Program-made: the position numbers and the translations under genes | In this document: positions 41,860 to 52,397 of the stretch, one piece after another | How positions within the stretch are numbered: position 1 is the first letter of the stretch | How the letters are laid out: each line of letters opens with the position of its first letter | Notes under the pieces: generated by a model | The model's input: only the letters and a program-made list of their open reading frames with translations | Databases searched by the model: none | What the model was told of the DNA's origin: nothing | Assembly: GCA_024276995.1 (NCBI GenBank) | Contig: JAJRWB010000023.1 | Span: forward strand, 5,066-69,065 | DNA from: Candidatus Eiseniibacteriota bacterium | GTDB taxonomy: Bacteria > Orphanbacterota > Orphanbacteria > Orphanbacterales > Orphanbacteraceae | Direction of reading: 5' to 3' | DNA: 64,000 bases

Positions 41860-44147
41860 AGATTTTTCCCATGAAATCGGCGACGCGGGGCGCGAGAAGA
41901 AATGCCCCGGCTCGAAAGAAAAGGGGCGGCCTCTTCCGCCTGCGAGCGTGGTTCCGTCTTCACGGCCGGTTCCTCCGGCGCGGCGCCATCGCCGCCGTTA
42001 CGGTGGCGGTGATCATGGCGCTCTATGTCGGCCCCGGAGCGCCGAAGGGCTATCTCCTCACCGAGGGGCAGATAGCGAAGAGCAACATCATCGCGCCCTT
42101 CGATTTTCCCGTACTGAAGAACCAGGCCGATCTCGACAGGGAGCGCGCCGCGGAAGCGCGGAAGGTGCTCCCCGTGGTCCGCTACAGCGACGAAATGACC
42201 GAGACGATCCGTGGCAAGCTTCGCGATTTCTTCTTCGAACTCGAAAGCATCATCGATACCGAAGGCGAGGTGGCCGAGCAGCACGGGATGATCAGTGATC
42301 TCGATGTTCCGTTCACCGAATCGGCGCGAAACGTACTTCTCGATCTCGCGAGCGAGACGAAACTCCGCCAGGAGGTCACACTCTTTTTCGACGACGTACT
42401 CGATGCGGGCGTGCTCACCGACAAGGATCTCTTCCGTGAGACGGGCCACGAAAGGGTGAGCGTCATCCGCGACGGTGAGGAATACACCCTCGGTCTCGAC
42501 CAGTTCCACGACGTGGAAGAACTGAAACTGCTCGCCACCGAGCGGGGGAGGGTGGTGTTCGGCGAGAACAACGCCCTGCTCACCACGTTCTACGAGGTGG
42601 TCGATCACTTCCGGGCGGCGAACCTCTTCTACGATGTCACCGAGACCGCCAGTCGCCAGGAGGCGCGCAAGAAGAGTGTGTCGCCTTACACCGAGATCTT
42701 TCTGAAGGACCAGAAGATCATCGGCGCTCACGAGCGGGTGACGAAAAGGCACGTGCAGATTCTCGAGTCGATGACGAAGAAACTCGCCGACGAAGTGTCG
42801 GACGTCAAGCCGTGGCTCAAGATCTACCCGCACCTGGGGCGCTTTCTCGTCATCGTCACGGTGATCGCCCTTTTCTCCGTCTTCCTCAGCCGTCACCGGA
42901 AGAAGATCTACGCCAGTGACCGGAAGCTGATTCTCATTTCGGTCATCGCCGTTACCGGCATCGGCTTGACGGCGCTGATCAACACCTTCGATCTTTCCCC
43001 CTACCTCTTCCCGGTGGTGCTGGTGGCGATGCTCGCCACCATGCTCTTCGATGAGCGTGTCGGCATGGGACTGGTGGGCGCCTACCTTGTGGTGATCGGC
43101 CTTGTGGAGGGGCTTCCTCTACCGCTCCTGTTCACCCTCGCCGTGGCCGGCTCGGCGGCGTGCTACGGAATCTCCGGCCTCAGGGAACGGAAGAGTTTCT
43201 GGTACACCCTCGGCTACATCGCCGCTGCCTATATCATCTCGATCAGCGCCACCGATTTTCTCCATCTCGCGCCGAGCGCCGAGACGATCCGCCGGTGCGG
43301 ATTCGGCCTGCTCAGCGCGTTCACCTGTGCGGGACTCGCCATGATCGCCCTGCCCGTCTTCGAATCGCTCTTCCGCGTGACTACGAATATCACTCTCCTG
43401 GAGCTGTCCGACCTGAACCGGCCGCTTCTCAAGAACCTCTCTCTCTTCGCGCCCGGCACGTACCACCACTCGATCATGGTGGGGAACTTGAGCGAGGCCG
43501 CCGCGGAGCAGATCGGCGCCAACTCCCTCCTCGCCCGGGTGTGCGCCTACTACCACGATATCGGGAAGATGTCGAAACCGGAGTACTTCGTCGAGAACCA
43601 GGTCGGCATGGAGAATAAGCACGATAAGCTCTCGCCGAAGATCAGCGCGCTCATCCTCGTATCCCACGTCCGCGAAGGGGTGGAGATGGCGCGCAAGGAA
43701 GGGCTGCCGGCGGAGATTATCAGCGCGATCCGGGAGCACCACGGCACGACGTGCATGGCCTTTTTCTACGACAAGGCGAAGAAATCGTCCCCCGAGGCGG
43801 AGGTGCCCGAGGGCGATTTCCGCTACCCCGGACCGAAGCCGGGAACGAAGGAAAATGGTATCATCATGCTGGCCGACGTGTGCGAGGCGTGCGTCCGCGC
43901 CCTCGATGATCCGACACCGGCACGGATCCGGCAGAGAATCACGCAGGTGACGAACAGGAAATTCGAAGAAGGCCAGCTCGACGATTGCGACCTCACCTTC
44001 CGGGAACTGAGGCTGATTCAGGGGAGTTTCATCCCGATCCTGACCAGCTCGCTCCATTCCCGGATTCGCTATCCGGACGAGATGCGCCGGGAGGAGGCAC
44101 AGCTCGCGGTTGGAGATCTACTCAGAAAACCTCCTGAAAAACTATGA
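41856..44147 (+). CDS. pgpH: 7TM receptor with HD phosphohydrolase domain (PgpH/YqfF-like)
   Basis: The 763-residue membrane enzyme has an N-terminal helix (about 42-62), a large extracytoplasmic 7TMR-HDED domain (about 65-325), and seven helices (about 330-530). The cytosolic HD domain begins at NRPLLKNLSLFAPGTYHHSIMV, with metal ligands in YYHDIGK, ILVSHVREGVEMA, IREHHGT and IIMLADVCEACVRAL. Relatives hydrolyse cyclic di-AMP. It lies between phoH and ybeY, the classic order. The C-terminus overlaps ybeY by 38 bp. No c-di-AMP cyclase is in the window. Confidence 0.92.
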   Translation: MKIFPMKSATRGARRNAPARKKRGGLFRLRAWFRLHGRFLRRGAIAAVTVAVIMALYVGPGAPKGYLLTEGQIAKSNIIAPFDFPVLKNQADLDRERAAEARKVLPVVRYSDEMTETIRGKLRDFFFELESIIDTEGEVAEQHGMISDLDVPFTESARNVLLDLASETKLRQEVTLFFDDVLDAGVLTDKDLFRETGHERVSVIRDGEEYTLGLDQFHDVEELKLLATERGRVVFGENNALLTTFYEVVDHFRAANLFYDVTETASRQEARKKSVSPYTEIFLKDQKIIGAHERVTKRHVQILESMTKKLADEVSDVKPWLKIYPHLGRFLVIVTVIALFSVFLSRHRKKIYASDRKLILISVIAVTGIGLTALINTFDLSPYLFPVVLVAMLATMLFDERVGMGLVGAYLVVIGLVEGLPLPLLFTLAVAGSAACYGISGLRERKSFWYTLGYIAAAYIISISATDFLHLAPSAETIRRCGFGLLSAFTCAGLAMIALPVFESLFRVTTNITLLELSDLNRPLLKNLSLFAPGTYHHSIMVGNLSEAAAEQIGANSLLARVCAYYHDIGKMSKPEYFVENQVGMENKHDKLSPKISALILVSHVREGVEMARKEGLPAEIISAIREHHGTTCMAFFYDKAKKSSPEAEVPEGDFRYPGPKPGTKENGIIMLADVCEACVRALDDPTPARIRQRITQVTNRKFEEGQLDDCDLTFRELRLIQGSFIPILTSSLHSRIRYPDEMRREEAQLAVGDLLRKPPEKL

Positions 44148-44568
44148 TGTGGCGACCGGTCTTTTCGCCGGCGTGGCGACAAAGATCCTCACCGACCTCC
44201 TGGGATCGGACGGGGAGGCGAGTGTCGTTTTTATCTCCGATGGACGTATCCGTGAACTGAACCGGACCTACAGGGGGGTCGACCGCCCCACCGACGTTCT
44301 TTCCTTCGCCATGGATGATGACGGAATGAACCGCGGCGTGATCGGAGACGTGTATATATCACTCGATACAGCGAAGCGCCAGGCGATGGAAAGGGGAGTT
44401 TCCTTCGATGAGGAGCTTCTCAGGCTGATGATTCATGGGCTGCTCCACCTCGCGGGGCATACCCATGACGCCGAGGAGGACGGGGCGCGGATGCGCGCCC
44501 TCGAGGAGAAGTACATCGCCGTTCATGGCGGCACGATTGAAGGGAAAGGAGAGACCGACGCACCATGA
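44110..44568 (+). CDS. ybeY: Endoribonuclease YbeY (16S rRNA maturation)
   Basis: The 152-residue metalloprotein acts in 16S rRNA 3' processing and ribosome quality control. The zinc motif is MIHGLLHLAGHTHD, with three His residues; many relatives have GYDH in place of GHTH. ELNRTYRGVDRPTDVLSFAM is the second family block. TTG 44110 lies inside the pgpH coding end, about 12 bp after GGAGG, and no ATG gives a better fit. The stop overlaps the next ATG by 4 bp. Confidence 0.92.
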   Translation: MEIYSENLLKNYDVATGLFAGVATKILTDLLGSDGEASVVFISDGRIRELNRTYRGVDRPTDVLSFAMDDDGMNRGVIGDVYISLDTAKRQAMERGVSFDEELLRLMIHGLLHLAGHTHDAEEDGARMRALEEKYIAVHGGTIEGKGETDAP

Positions 44569-47411
44569 CCCGCAGCAGGACACCCGTATCCTTGATCGTT
44601 TCGACCTTTCTTTCCGGCGCCGCGGCGCTGATCTTCCTCCTCCTGTGGACGAGATCGATACCGGCCTTGTTCGGCGTCACCGCCGGCGCGCGCGTCACGG
44701 CGCTCACCCTGCTATTGGCGGGACTCTTTTTCGGGGCACTCCGGGGCGCTTCGATCGCATCACGACGCGAAGAGCGGCCCGGGGGACTCCCGCTGCTCCT
44801 CGCGGCGCTCGCCGTCTATGGACTCGTCGAACCGCTCCTCTTCCGCGCCGCGACCACGATCTTTCCCCTCACGGTGCGTTCCCTGGGTGGCGGGGGCGTG
44901 GTGGAGGGCGTGGTCCGCGCGCTCCTCTGCGCCATCCTCGTCATCCCTCCCGCGGCGCTCATCGGGGCGATCCTGCCGGTGGCGACAAGCCGTTTCGCGA
45001 CGCTCTTCGGAGTGTACGCCGCCGGGGGCGCCGCCGGTGTTCTCACCGCCATCGTCTTTCTCATCGGCCCCCTGGGGGCGGCGGCGACGAACCTCGTCGC
45101 GGTGGTGCTCGCCGCGGCGGCCGCACTGCTCGCACGGTTGCTGGGCGGCTCGCCGGGCGGCGACGAAGCCGGCGACGTCGTGCCCGAGGAGACTCCCGCG
45201 CGGGATGATGCCGCGCGCAAGGATGCCGGCGGCGCGGCGGCGGTCACCCTCTTCCTTTCCGGGCTCGCGGTGATGATCTGTTTCATCGCATGGGCGCGCG
45301 CCCTCTCCTTCGTCATCGGCGATTCGGTCTATGCCGCGGCGGTCCGGCTCTCCCTGGTTCTCGCCGCAGCCGCTCTCGGCGTGGCGGCGACATCCCTCGT
45401 CGGGCGAAAGATCGGCTCGGCTCGGTCGGCGCTTTCCGTCGTGTTCTACCTGTTCGCCGCGGCCACTCTCGTCACCGGCGCGCTGGTCGACCGTCTCCCC
45501 GCACTTTTCATTTCGCTCTTCATCAGGTGGGGCGATCGGTTCGGGGGATACCTCGCGATCCTCTTCGTGATCGCGTCGATTGTGATCTTTTTCCCGATGC
45601 TGCTTTGGGGCGCCGTCCCTCCCCTCGCCTGCCGGTTGCGCGCCCGTCGTTCGTATGGGGCGGTAAGGGGGCTCGCATCGATCTGGCCCGCCATCGTTGC
45701 GGGCGGCGCAGTTGGACTGCCGGTCGCGACGTTCGCACTGATTCCCGTCATGGGAACGAGAAGAACGCTGATAGCCGGCGCGCTCGTCGCCTTGGCGGCG
45801 GGAACGATCGAATCCGACCTTTTCCGCAAAGCGAAAGGGAAAGGCCGATTCGTCCTGCCCGTCGCGGCGGTGGTGATCTTTATCGTTTTCGCCTTTCGCA
45901 CCGGCCCATGGGATCGTTACCGGCTGAACGCGGGCTTCTACGACCACCCCCGCTATTCGATCGGCAATATATCGAGGAAGGGATTCTCGGAATCGATCTA
46001 TTCCCACGATATCCGTGAATTGCGCGAAGGACCCTCGGTGGCGGTGGTGGTGGGCCAGGGAATAGCCGACCTCGCCCTCCAAGTGAACGGCCGGATGGAA
46101 AGCTCCACCGAATTCGATTTCGTCGCGAACACCCTCGCGGGCGAGATCCCGATGCTCCTTCACGACGATCCGAGGAAGATCCTCCTCATCGGCCTGGGTA
46201 ACGGCGTCACCCTCGGGTCGGTGGCGGCCTACCCGGAGGTGGAGGTGACCTGCGTGGAGAAGAGTACCGAGGTGATCGGGGCGATCGGCGAGTTCCACGA
46301 GTGGAACCAGGGTGCGGATCGAAAACCGAACACCCGCATCGTTCACGCCGACGGGAGGAACTTCCTCCGTTCGGATGCCGGCAGCTACGACGTGATCATC
46401 GCCGAGCCGTCGAAACCGTACTTGCCCGACGCGGCGATTCTCTACCACCGGGAGACATACGAGGCGATGCTCGATCGACTGGAGGACGGCGGCATCGCCT
46501 GCCTGTCGTTCGACTATTATGGAATCGCGGAAGAATCGTTCCGTTCGATCATCCGCACTTTTCTCGATGTCTTCCAATACGCGCAGCTGTGGAACGTCGA
46601 TAATAGGATGATTCTCCTCGGGTCGGCGTCACCGCTGCAGATCGACGTCTCCACCATGCAGAGGCGGCTGAACCTCCCGGCGATCGGCTCGGACCTCGCC
46701 CGGGTGAAACTCGACTCTCCCTATCTGCTGCTCGGCCACTTCGTTTTCGGCGAAAAAGAGGCGCGGCAATTCGCCGGCGACGGGCCGATCGTGACCGACG
46801 GTCATTCACGCATCGAGTTCGAGATTCCGAGAGACCTCGAGGAAACGGGCCACGAGAAAGCGTTCGACGCGATGATCGCCCTGCAACCGAAATACAACGC
46901 CTACCCTCTCAAGGGACACCTTCTCCAGGACGGCGACCGGATCTGGTTCATCCTGGCGCGGTATCGCTTTTCTTCCCCCATCCGGTGGGCCGGCGTGTTC
47001 GCCACGATGGAGAGGAACGCCATTCCCTCCGAGCGCGCCGGGGCCGAGGCGGGAAGCTATCTCCTCGCCTACCGGACCGAGGCGGCGCTCACCGGCGAGA
47101 AGGGGGAGGAGTTCGGGATCACCGCCTTTTCCCGCGCCGTCTTTCCTCCCGACAAGCTCGACCGCACCATCGACATGGCGGCCGAAGGCCTGTCGGAGAA
47201 GGGACGGACTCGGGTGAACGGACACGTGGCGAGCTGGGGAACCGGCATGGTCGGTGGGAGGCCGCTCGCCGTGGTGACCTGGTTCTGCCGGGAGAATCAC
47301 CTCCAATACCTGCTCCGGCTGGCCGGAAGGGAAGAGGATTCCCCCGCCGATCTGAAGGACGCCCTCGTTTCCGGTTCGATGTGCGATCACAAACCGGAGG
47401 AGGCATACTAG
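44565..47411 (+). CDS. Polytopic membrane protein with spermidine-synthase-like domain (second copy)
   Basis: The 948-residue protein has about 11-12 helices in its first 450 residues, interrupted by a charged loop (about 195-222). A SpeE-like Rossmann domain follows (about 480-720): KILLIGLGNGVTLGSVAAYPEVEVTCVEKS, HADGRNFLR, YDVIIAEPSKPYLPDAAILYHRETYEAM. The last 200 residues are a soluble extension without a recognised domain. It is coupled to ybeY by a 4 bp overlap. Domain order resembles the protein at 35275-37692, except that there the helices flank the domain. Substrate is unknown. Confidence 0.72.
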   Translation: MTRSRTPVSLIVSTFLSGAAALIFLLLWTRSIPALFGVTAGARVTALTLLLAGLFFGALRGASIASRREERPGGLPLLLAALAVYGLVEPLLFRAATTIFPLTVRSLGGGGVVEGVVRALLCAILVIPPAALIGAILPVATSRFATLFGVYAAGGAAGVLTAIVFLIGPLGAAATNLVAVVLAAAAALLARLLGGSPGGDEAGDVVPEETPARDDAARKDAGGAAAVTLFLSGLAVMICFIAWARALSFVIGDSVYAAAVRLSLVLAAAALGVAATSLVGRKIGSARSALSVVFYLFAAATLVTGALVDRLPALFISLFIRWGDRFGGYLAILFVIASIVIFFPMLLWGAVPPLACRLRARRSYGAVRGLASIWPAIVAGGAVGLPVATFALIPVMGTRRTLIAGALVALAAGTIESDLFRKAKGKGRFVLPVAAVVIFIVFAFRTGPWDRYRLNAGFYDHPRYSIGNISRKGFSESIYSHDIRELREGPSVAVVVGQGIADLALQVNGRMESSTEFDFVANTLAGEIPMLLHDDPRKILLIGLGNGVTLGSVAAYPEVEVTCVEKSTEVIGAIGEFHEWNQGADRKPNTRIVHADGRNFLRSDAGSYDVIIAEPSKPYLPDAAILYHRETYEAMLDRLEDGGIACLSFDYYGIAEESFRSIIRTFLDVFQYAQLWNVDNRMILLGSASPLQIDVSTMQRRLNLPAIGSDLARVKLDSPYLLLGHFVFGEKEARQFAGDGPIVTDGHSRIEFEIPRDLEETGHEKAFDAMIALQPKYNAYPLKGHLLQDGDRIWFILARYRFSSPIRWAGVFATMERNAIPSERAGAEAGSYLLAYRTEAALTGEKGEEFGITAFSRAVFPPDKLDRTIDMAAEGLSEKGRTRVNGHVASWGTGMVGGRPLAVVTWFCRENHLQYLLRLAGREEDSPADLKDALVSGSMCDHKPEEAY

Positions 47412-47415
47412 CGAT

Positions 47416-48711
47416 TTGAGTTTCTTCGTGGCCATGAGCGGAGCGGCGATCCTTCTTTTCGGGGTCAACCTGTTTCTTTGGGCTGTGCAGAGCGCATTCT
47501 TCTATTTTCCCCGCCCGGTACTCGAGGTGCTCCAGGAAAAAGGGGAATGCACGAAAAGGGAGACACAGCTCCTCGAGATGCTCGCCAATCCCCGCCGTCT
47601 CGACCTGATCATTCGATTCACGAATATCGGGGTACGGGTTCTTTTCGTCGGCGTAACGTTTCTCCTCGTGCTGCGCGCCGCCGGGCGGCTCGGTCTGCCG
47701 CTGATCGTCGCCGCGGCGATCCACCTCGTGCTCGCCACGGTTCTTCTCGGCGCCGGCGAGATGCTCTGCCGCTCCCTCGCGATCCGAGGCGCCGAGAGGT
47801 TCACCTTTTTCGCCGTGCCGGCGGTCCGTTTCCTAAGACTCCTCACCGGCCCTCCCCTCGGTCTCCTCTTCGGCGTGATGCGCCGCGCCGCTTCCCGGCT
47901 CGGCCTGAAGAGGATCGTCCCCTACCTGACGGTGGAAGAGATGATCGCCGTGGTGGAGGCGGGCGAGGAGGAAGGGGTGATCGAGGCCGAGGAGCGTGAG
48001 ATGTTTCACTCGATCTTCGACCTCGCCGACACTTCCGTTAGGGAAGTGATGGTGCCGCGCGTCGACATGGTGGCGGTGGAAAGGGACGAGCCGATCGGGG
48101 ACGTCCTGGAGAAAATCAGCGAATGCGGACACTCCCGCATCCCTGTTTTCGAGAAAAACAGCGACAGGATCGTCGGCATTCTCTACGCGAAAGATCTGCT
48201 GAGGATCGCCCGCTCGGCCGAGTGGGATCGCCCGGCCGGGGAGGTGATGCGCGAACCGTTCTTCGTTCCCGAAGGGAAAGCGGTAGACGATCTTCTCAGA
48301 GAGTTCCGGGAGGAGAAGGTTCACCTCGCCGTGGTGAAGGATGAGTACGGCGGGACCGCGGGGATCGTCACTCTCGAGGACGTGATCGAGGAGATCGTCG
48401 GCGAGATTCAGGACGAGTACGATCCGGACGACATCCTCTTCGTCCCCCACGGCGATTCGACCGCGGTGGTGAACGGCAAGATCTCCATTGACGATCTGAA
48501 CGAGCGGTTTACAATCAGCCTTCCCGCGGATCGCCATGAAACGTTGGGCGGTTATCTGTACGACCTGATCGACCGTATTCCTTCCGAGGGGGAGGTGATC
48601 CGAGAGAACGGGCTCGAGTTCACCGTCGAAAAGGTGAATCGTCAGAGAATCTCGAGCGTTCGGATCCGCAAGAATCCAGCGGTGGAAGAAGAAACTCCCG
48701 ATCAGCGGTGA
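47416..48711 (+). CDS. CNNM/CorC-type transporter-associated protein (hemolysin C family)
   Basis: The 431-residue protein has a CNNM-type transmembrane domain (three to four helices, about 1-150), a pair of CBS domains (about 205-330, REVMVPRVDMVAVERDEPIGD and GVFEK-type blocks ending GGTAGIVTLEDVIEEIVGEIQDEYDPDD), and a CorC-HlyC C-terminal domain. Relatives take part in magnesium or cobalt efflux and usually sit near ybeY. The start is uncertain: TTG 47416 or ATG 47434. Compared with typical CNNM proteins the transmembrane part looks divergent. Confidence 0.85.
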   Translation: MSFFVAMSGAAILLFGVNLFLWAVQSAFFYFPRPVLEVLQEKGECTKRETQLLEMLANPRRLDLIIRFTNIGVRVLFVGVTFLLVLRAAGRLGLPLIVAAAIHLVLATVLLGAGEMLCRSLAIRGAERFTFFAVPAVRFLRLLTGPPLGLLFGVMRRAASRLGLKRIVPYLTVEEMIAVVEAGEEEGVIEAEEREMFHSIFDLADTSVREVMVPRVDMVAVERDEPIGDVLEKISECGHSRIPVFEKNSDRIVGILYAKDLLRIARSAEWDRPAGEVMREPFFVPEGKAVDDLLREFREEKVHLAVVKDEYGGTAGIVTLEDVIEEIVGEIQDEYDPDDILFVPHGDSTAVVNGKISIDDLNERFTISLPADRHETLGGYLYDLIDRIPSEGEVIRENGLEFTVEKVNRQRISSVRIRKNPAVEEETPDQR

Positions 48712-48759
48712 TCCGCTCCCCCACGGGGGAGGCCGGTTTTCACCGCCCGGAGGTAACGG

Positions 48760-49392
48760 GTGAGCAACGGCGTGATGATCAGGCTGCGCAACTATTTCGC
48801 CACGGGGCTGCTCGTGATGCTACCCGTGGTGGTCACCGGGTACGTCCTATGGAAGGTGTTCCGCTGGGGGGACAGTTTTCTCGGCGGGCTGATCGGCGAC
48901 CTCTCGGGCTACCAGGTGCCGGGTGCCGGATTCGCGGCGACCATACTGGCGATCTGGTTCGTCGGGCTGCTCGCCTCGAACTTCATCGGCAGAAGACTGA
49001 TCGCCCTGGGCGAATGGATTCTCGCGCGGATCCCCTTCGTCTACAAGATCTACACCGGGGTGCAGCAGATCGCCGCGGTGCTCCTCGCGGAGAAGCGGCA
49101 GATTTTCCAACAGGCGGTGATGCTCGAGTATCCCCGCAAGGGGATCTACTCGATCGCGTTCATCACGAACCGGACATCGACGAGATTTCCGGTGGAAGAG
49201 GCGAAACCGATGGTTTCCATCTTCCTGCCCACCACTCCGAATCCCACGTCCGGTTTTCTCCTCATCCTTCCGGAAGAAGACGTGATTCCTCTTTCCATGA
49301 CTGTTGAGGAAGCGATCAAGCTCGTGATCTCGGGGGGATCGGTCATGCCGCCGGGCGGGGGAAGCGCTCTCTCCCCCCGGCGCGGATCGTGA
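48760..49392 (+). CDS. DUF502-family membrane protein
   Basis: The 210-residue protein matches DUF502 in layout: two helices near the N-terminus (about 12-33 and 55-78), then a conserved domain with IPFVYKIYTGVQQIA, LEYPRKGIYSIAFIT and FLPTTPNPTSGFLLILPEEDVIPLSMTVEEAIKLVISGG. The role of this family is unknown, though it is widespread in envelopes. GTG 48760 has GGAGG 6 bp upstream. It lies 48 bp after the CorC-type gene, one of the longest gaps in this operon. Confidence 0.88.
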   Translation: MSNGVMIRLRNYFATGLLVMLPVVVTGYVLWKVFRWGDSFLGGLIGDLSGYQVPGAGFAATILAIWFVGLLASNFIGRRLIALGEWILARIPFVYKIYTGVQQIAAVLLAEKRQIFQQAVMLEYPRKGIYSIAFITNRTSTRFPVEEAKPMVSIFLPTTPNPTSGFLLILPEEDVIPLSMTVEEAIKLVISGGSVMPPGGGSALSPRRGS

Positions 49393-49405
49393 GAGAGGAT
49401 CGACC

Positions 49406-50755
49406 ATGGACCGCTCGCTACCCGAACTGACCGATGCCGTTGTCGAACGGATCGATGCCGGCCGGTTCGATGAACTCGGGGCTCTCTTCGAAAAGGAACA
49501 TCCCGGCGATATCGCCGAAGTGCTGAATTACGTCGACGAGGAGCACAAGGCGAAGGTCTTCCGGCACGTTCCGGCTGCGATGGCGCCCGACGTGCTCGCC
49601 AACGTGCGCGACGCCACCCTCACGTCGCTTCTCACCGGACTGTCGGACAAGGAGATCTCGGAAGCGGTCAACGAACTGCCCACCGACGAGGCGGCGGACA
49701 TTATCGGTGAACTCGACGACGAGGACGCCAGCCGCGTGCTCAACATGCTCGAGGAGGAGGACAAGGAGAGCCTGAGGGAACTGCTCCGCTACCCGGAGGA
49801 GAGTGCCGGCGGGATCATGGAGAGCGAGTTCGTCGCCGTGCCCGAGGGGGTGACGGTGGCGGAGGCGCTCCAGGAGCTGCGGGAGGTGGCGGAGAAGGTC
49901 GAGCGGGTGCACAACGTTTACGCCGTCGACGACCACGGGAAACTGGTGGGAATCCTCGAGCTATGGAGGCTCGCCATCTCGTACGACCTGCAGAAAGTGA
50001 CGCCCCTGATCGATAGGGAATTCATCTCCGTGCCGGTGGATATGGACCAGGAGGAAGTGGCCGCCCTCGCCACGAGGTATGAACTCGTCGAGATCCCCGT
50101 GGTCGACGCCGGCGGGCGCCTCGTGGGACGGATCACCTTCGACGACCTGCTCGACGTGATCGAGGAAGAAGCGACCGAGGACATGGCGCGCATGGCGGGC
50201 ACCCGCCAGGGGGACGTGCACGAGGAATCGGTGTGGCGCATCACGTTGCTGAGGATTCCTTGGCTCTTCACCGGGCTTGTGGGGGGCATCGGTTCCGCTT
50301 TCCTGATGAGTCGGTTCACCCTCGAACTGGAGAGCACCCTCGCTCTCGCCTTCTTCGTTCCGGTGATCACCGCCATGGGGGGCAACGTGGGGATCCAATG
50401 CTCCGCCGTGGTGGTGCGCTCACTCGCTCTCGGAGAACTCGAGGCGTACCACATGGGCAGGAGGATCATCCGCGAAGTGCTGGTGGCGCTCATCAACGGG
50501 ATCGTCCTCGGCGGGATTCTGACCGCCGTGGCGCTCGCCTGGAAGGGAGATCTCCGGCTTGGGCGTATCATCGGCATTTCACTTTTCCTGTGCATCCTGT
50601 GGGCGTCCGCCACCGGGACGCTCGTCCCGATGGCGCTCCGGAAACTCCATTTCGATCCCGCCCTTGCGTCGGGTCCGTTCATCACCACCATGAACGACGT
50701 GGTCAACCTGCTGATCTACTTCACCGTGGCGTCGGTCATCCTTTCGGGCGGCTGA
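49406..50755 (+). CDS. mgtE: Magnesium transporter MgtE
   Basis: The 449-residue magnesium channel has an N-terminal magnesium-sensing superhelical domain (about 1-130, [26 protein letters not shown]), a tandem CBS pair (about 130-255, [17 protein letters not shown] and [35 protein letters not shown]), and five transmembrane helices. The pore signature [16 protein letters not shown] is followed by [15 protein letters not shown]. The acidic sensing residues appear present. With the CorC-type gene two places upstream it points to magnesium handling in this operon. Confidence 0.94.
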   Translation: MDRSLPELTDAVVERIDAGRFDELGALFEKEHPGDIAEVLNYVDEEHKAKVFRHVPAAMAPDVLANVRDATLTSLLTGLSDKEISEAVNELPTDEAADIIGELDDEDASRVLNMLEEEDKESLRELLRYPEESAGGIMESEFVAVPEGVTVAEALQELREVAEKVERVHNVYAVDDHGKLVGILELWRLAISYDLQKVTPLIDREFISVPVDMDQEEVAALATRYELVEIPVVDAGGRLVGRITFDDLLDVIEEEATEDMARMAGTRQGDVHEESVWRITLLRIPWLFTGLVGGIGSAFLMSRFTLELESTLALAFFVPVITAMGGNVGIQCSAVVVRSLALGELEAYHMGRRIIREVLVALINGIVLGGILTAVALAWKGDLRLGRIIGISLFLCILWASATGTLVPMALRKLHFDPALASGPFITTMNDVVNLLIYFTVASVILSGG

Positions 50756-50757
50756 CC

Positions 50758-51519
50758 GTGGCGATCGAGAAGGACGACGCCCTCATTCTCGACAGGCGCA
50801 GACTCGGCGAATCGAGTCTCATCGTCACTCTCTTCACGGCGAACCGGGGCATCGTGCGGGCGGTGGCGAAGGGCGCCCGCCGGGCGCGGAGCCGCTTCGG
50901 CGGAACGGTCGAGCCTACGAATCTCGTCTACGCCGTCTACTACAGGAAAGAGAACCGCGATCTCCAGCTTCTCGCCCAGTGCGACGTGGTCCGGTCATTT
51001 CCCCGCTTGAGGGAGAGTCTCTTGCGGCTCGCATATGCCTATGCCATAATCAACTGCCTCATCGGTCTCAAGAGGGAAGAGGGACCCGCCGGGGAACTGT
51101 TTCGTTTGGCGGCGGAAGCGCTCGGCCGGATGGAAAGGTGCGACGCATCTCTTCTCGAAGGGGCGCTCTGGTCGTTCCTCCTCCCGGCGCTCGACGACGC
51201 CGGTTTCCGGCCGGAACTGGGGCGCTGCCTTCACTGCGGCCGCGACGTCGGCGCCGATGCCGACGCGCGATTCGACGCCCGCGCCGGGGGGATCGTCTGT
51301 CTCGGCCACGGCGGCGGGGGATTGACCCTTTCCGCCGGCGCGAGACATCTCCTCGAACGCTCCGCCGCGGGCGACGGAGAAGATATTCGTCCCGCTCTGC
51401 GCGAAGCGGCAGAGGGACGGGAAGCGCTTCGCCGCTTTCTCGTGGAGCACGGCCTCGGCCGGTCGCCGTTCCGGCCGCTCGAGGATCTGGTCGGCGGCGT
51501 GGAGGAAGAAACGTTTTGA
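50758..51519 (+). CDS. recO: DNA repair protein RecO
   Basis: RecO (253 residues) mediates RecA loading on SSB-coated single-stranded DNA together with RecR. The N-terminal OB domain ([36 protein letters not shown]) is typical, followed by a helical domain and a zinc-type knuckle (CLHCGRDV with a later CLGHGG). GTG 50758 follows the mgtE stop by 2 bp; the ribosome site is weak. The stop overlaps the glyQ TTG start. recO next to glyQ is common in bacteria. Confidence 0.9.
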   Translation: MAIEKDDALILDRRRLGESSLIVTLFTANRGIVRAVAKGARRARSRFGGTVEPTNLVYAVYYRKENRDLQLLAQCDVVRSFPRLRESLLRLAYAYAIINCLIGLKREEGPAGELFRLAAEALGRMERCDASLLEGALWSFLLPALDDAGFRPELGRCLHCGRDVGADADARFDARAGGIVCLGHGGGGLTLSAGARHLLERSAAGDGEDIRPALREAAEGREALRRFLVEHGLGRSPFRPLEDLVGGVEEETF

Positions 51520-52397
51520 CGTTCCAGGAAATCATCATGGCCTTGGAGGAGTTCTGGAGCCGGAGAGGGTGCGTGATCGCCACGCCCTACAACTCCGAGG
51601 TGGGCGCGGGTACGTTCAACCCGGCGACGTTCCTCCGCGTTCTCGGCCCCGAGCCCTGGAGCGCCGCGTACGTCGAGTTCTCGAAGCGACCGAAAGACGG
51701 CCGATACGCTCTGAAGCCGAATCGCGTCCAGGGATTCCACCAGTACCAGGTGATCCTCAAACCCGCCCCGGCGGACGTGCAGGACCTATATATCGAATCG
51801 CTCCGGGCGATCGGCATCGACCTTTCCCGCCACGACCTGAGATTCGTCGAGGACGACTGGGAGTCGCCCACCCTCGGCGCGTGGGGCCTCGGTTGGGAGG
51901 TGTGGCTCGACGGCATGGAGGTGACGCAGTTCACCTACTTCCAGCAGACCGGGAGCATCGATCTCGATCCGGTCTCCGTGGAACTGACATACGGCCTCGA
52001 GCGGCTCGCCATGTTCATCCAGGAAGTGGATTCCATCTTCGACATCCGGTGGAACGACCGGTTCACCTGGGGTGACGTGATGCGTGAATCGGAAGTCGAT
52101 TTCTGTTCTTTGAACTTCAAGGAAGCGGACATCGACTTCCATCTCCGACTCTTCCGGTTCTACGAAGAAGAAGCGATCCGGCTGATCGATCTCGGCCATC
52201 TCTTCCCGGCGTACGATTGCGTGATCAAATGCAGCCACGCGTTCAATATGCTCGAGGCGCGGGGCGCGATCAGCGTGACCGAGCGTACCGGGTATATCGG
52301 CCGCATCCGCGCCATGGCACGCCGGACGGCGCTCGCCTACGTGGAGCGGAGAGAGAAAAGCGGCTTTCCCCTCCTCCGGAAAGGAAGCGCGTCGTGA
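51516..52397 (+). CDS. glyQ: Glycine-tRNA ligase alpha subunit
   Basis: GlyQ (293 residues) is the catalytic subunit of the bacterial tetrameric glycyl-tRNA synthetase. Conserved blocks are [70 protein letters not shown] and [14 protein letters not shown] 51516 was chosen because the family begins at TFQ, GGAGGAAG lies just upstream, and the TTGA overlap couples it to recO; the frame is open far upstream only as a recO shadow. It overlaps glyS by 4 bp. Confidence 0.95.
   Translation: MTFQEIIMALEEFWSRRGCVIATPYNSEVGAGTFNPATFLRVLGPEPWSAAYVEFSKRPKDGRYALKPNRVQGFHQYQVILKPAPADVQDLYIESLRAIGIDLSRHDLRFVEDDWESPTLGAWGLGWEVWLDGMEVTQFTYFQQTGSIDLDPVSVELTYGLERLAMFIQEVDSIFDIRWNDRFTWGDVMRESEVDFCSLNFKEADIDFHLRLFRFYEEEAIRLIDLGHLFPAYDCVIKCSHAFNMLEARGAISVTERTGYIGRIRAMARRTALAYVERREKSGFPLLRKGSAS

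Noticed and set aside
44760-46577. 605-codon minus-strand open frame opposite the second spermidine-synthase-like gene
   Set aside because: Charged low-complexity antisense sequence; the opposite strand has helices, a nucleotide-binding domain and coupled neighbours.
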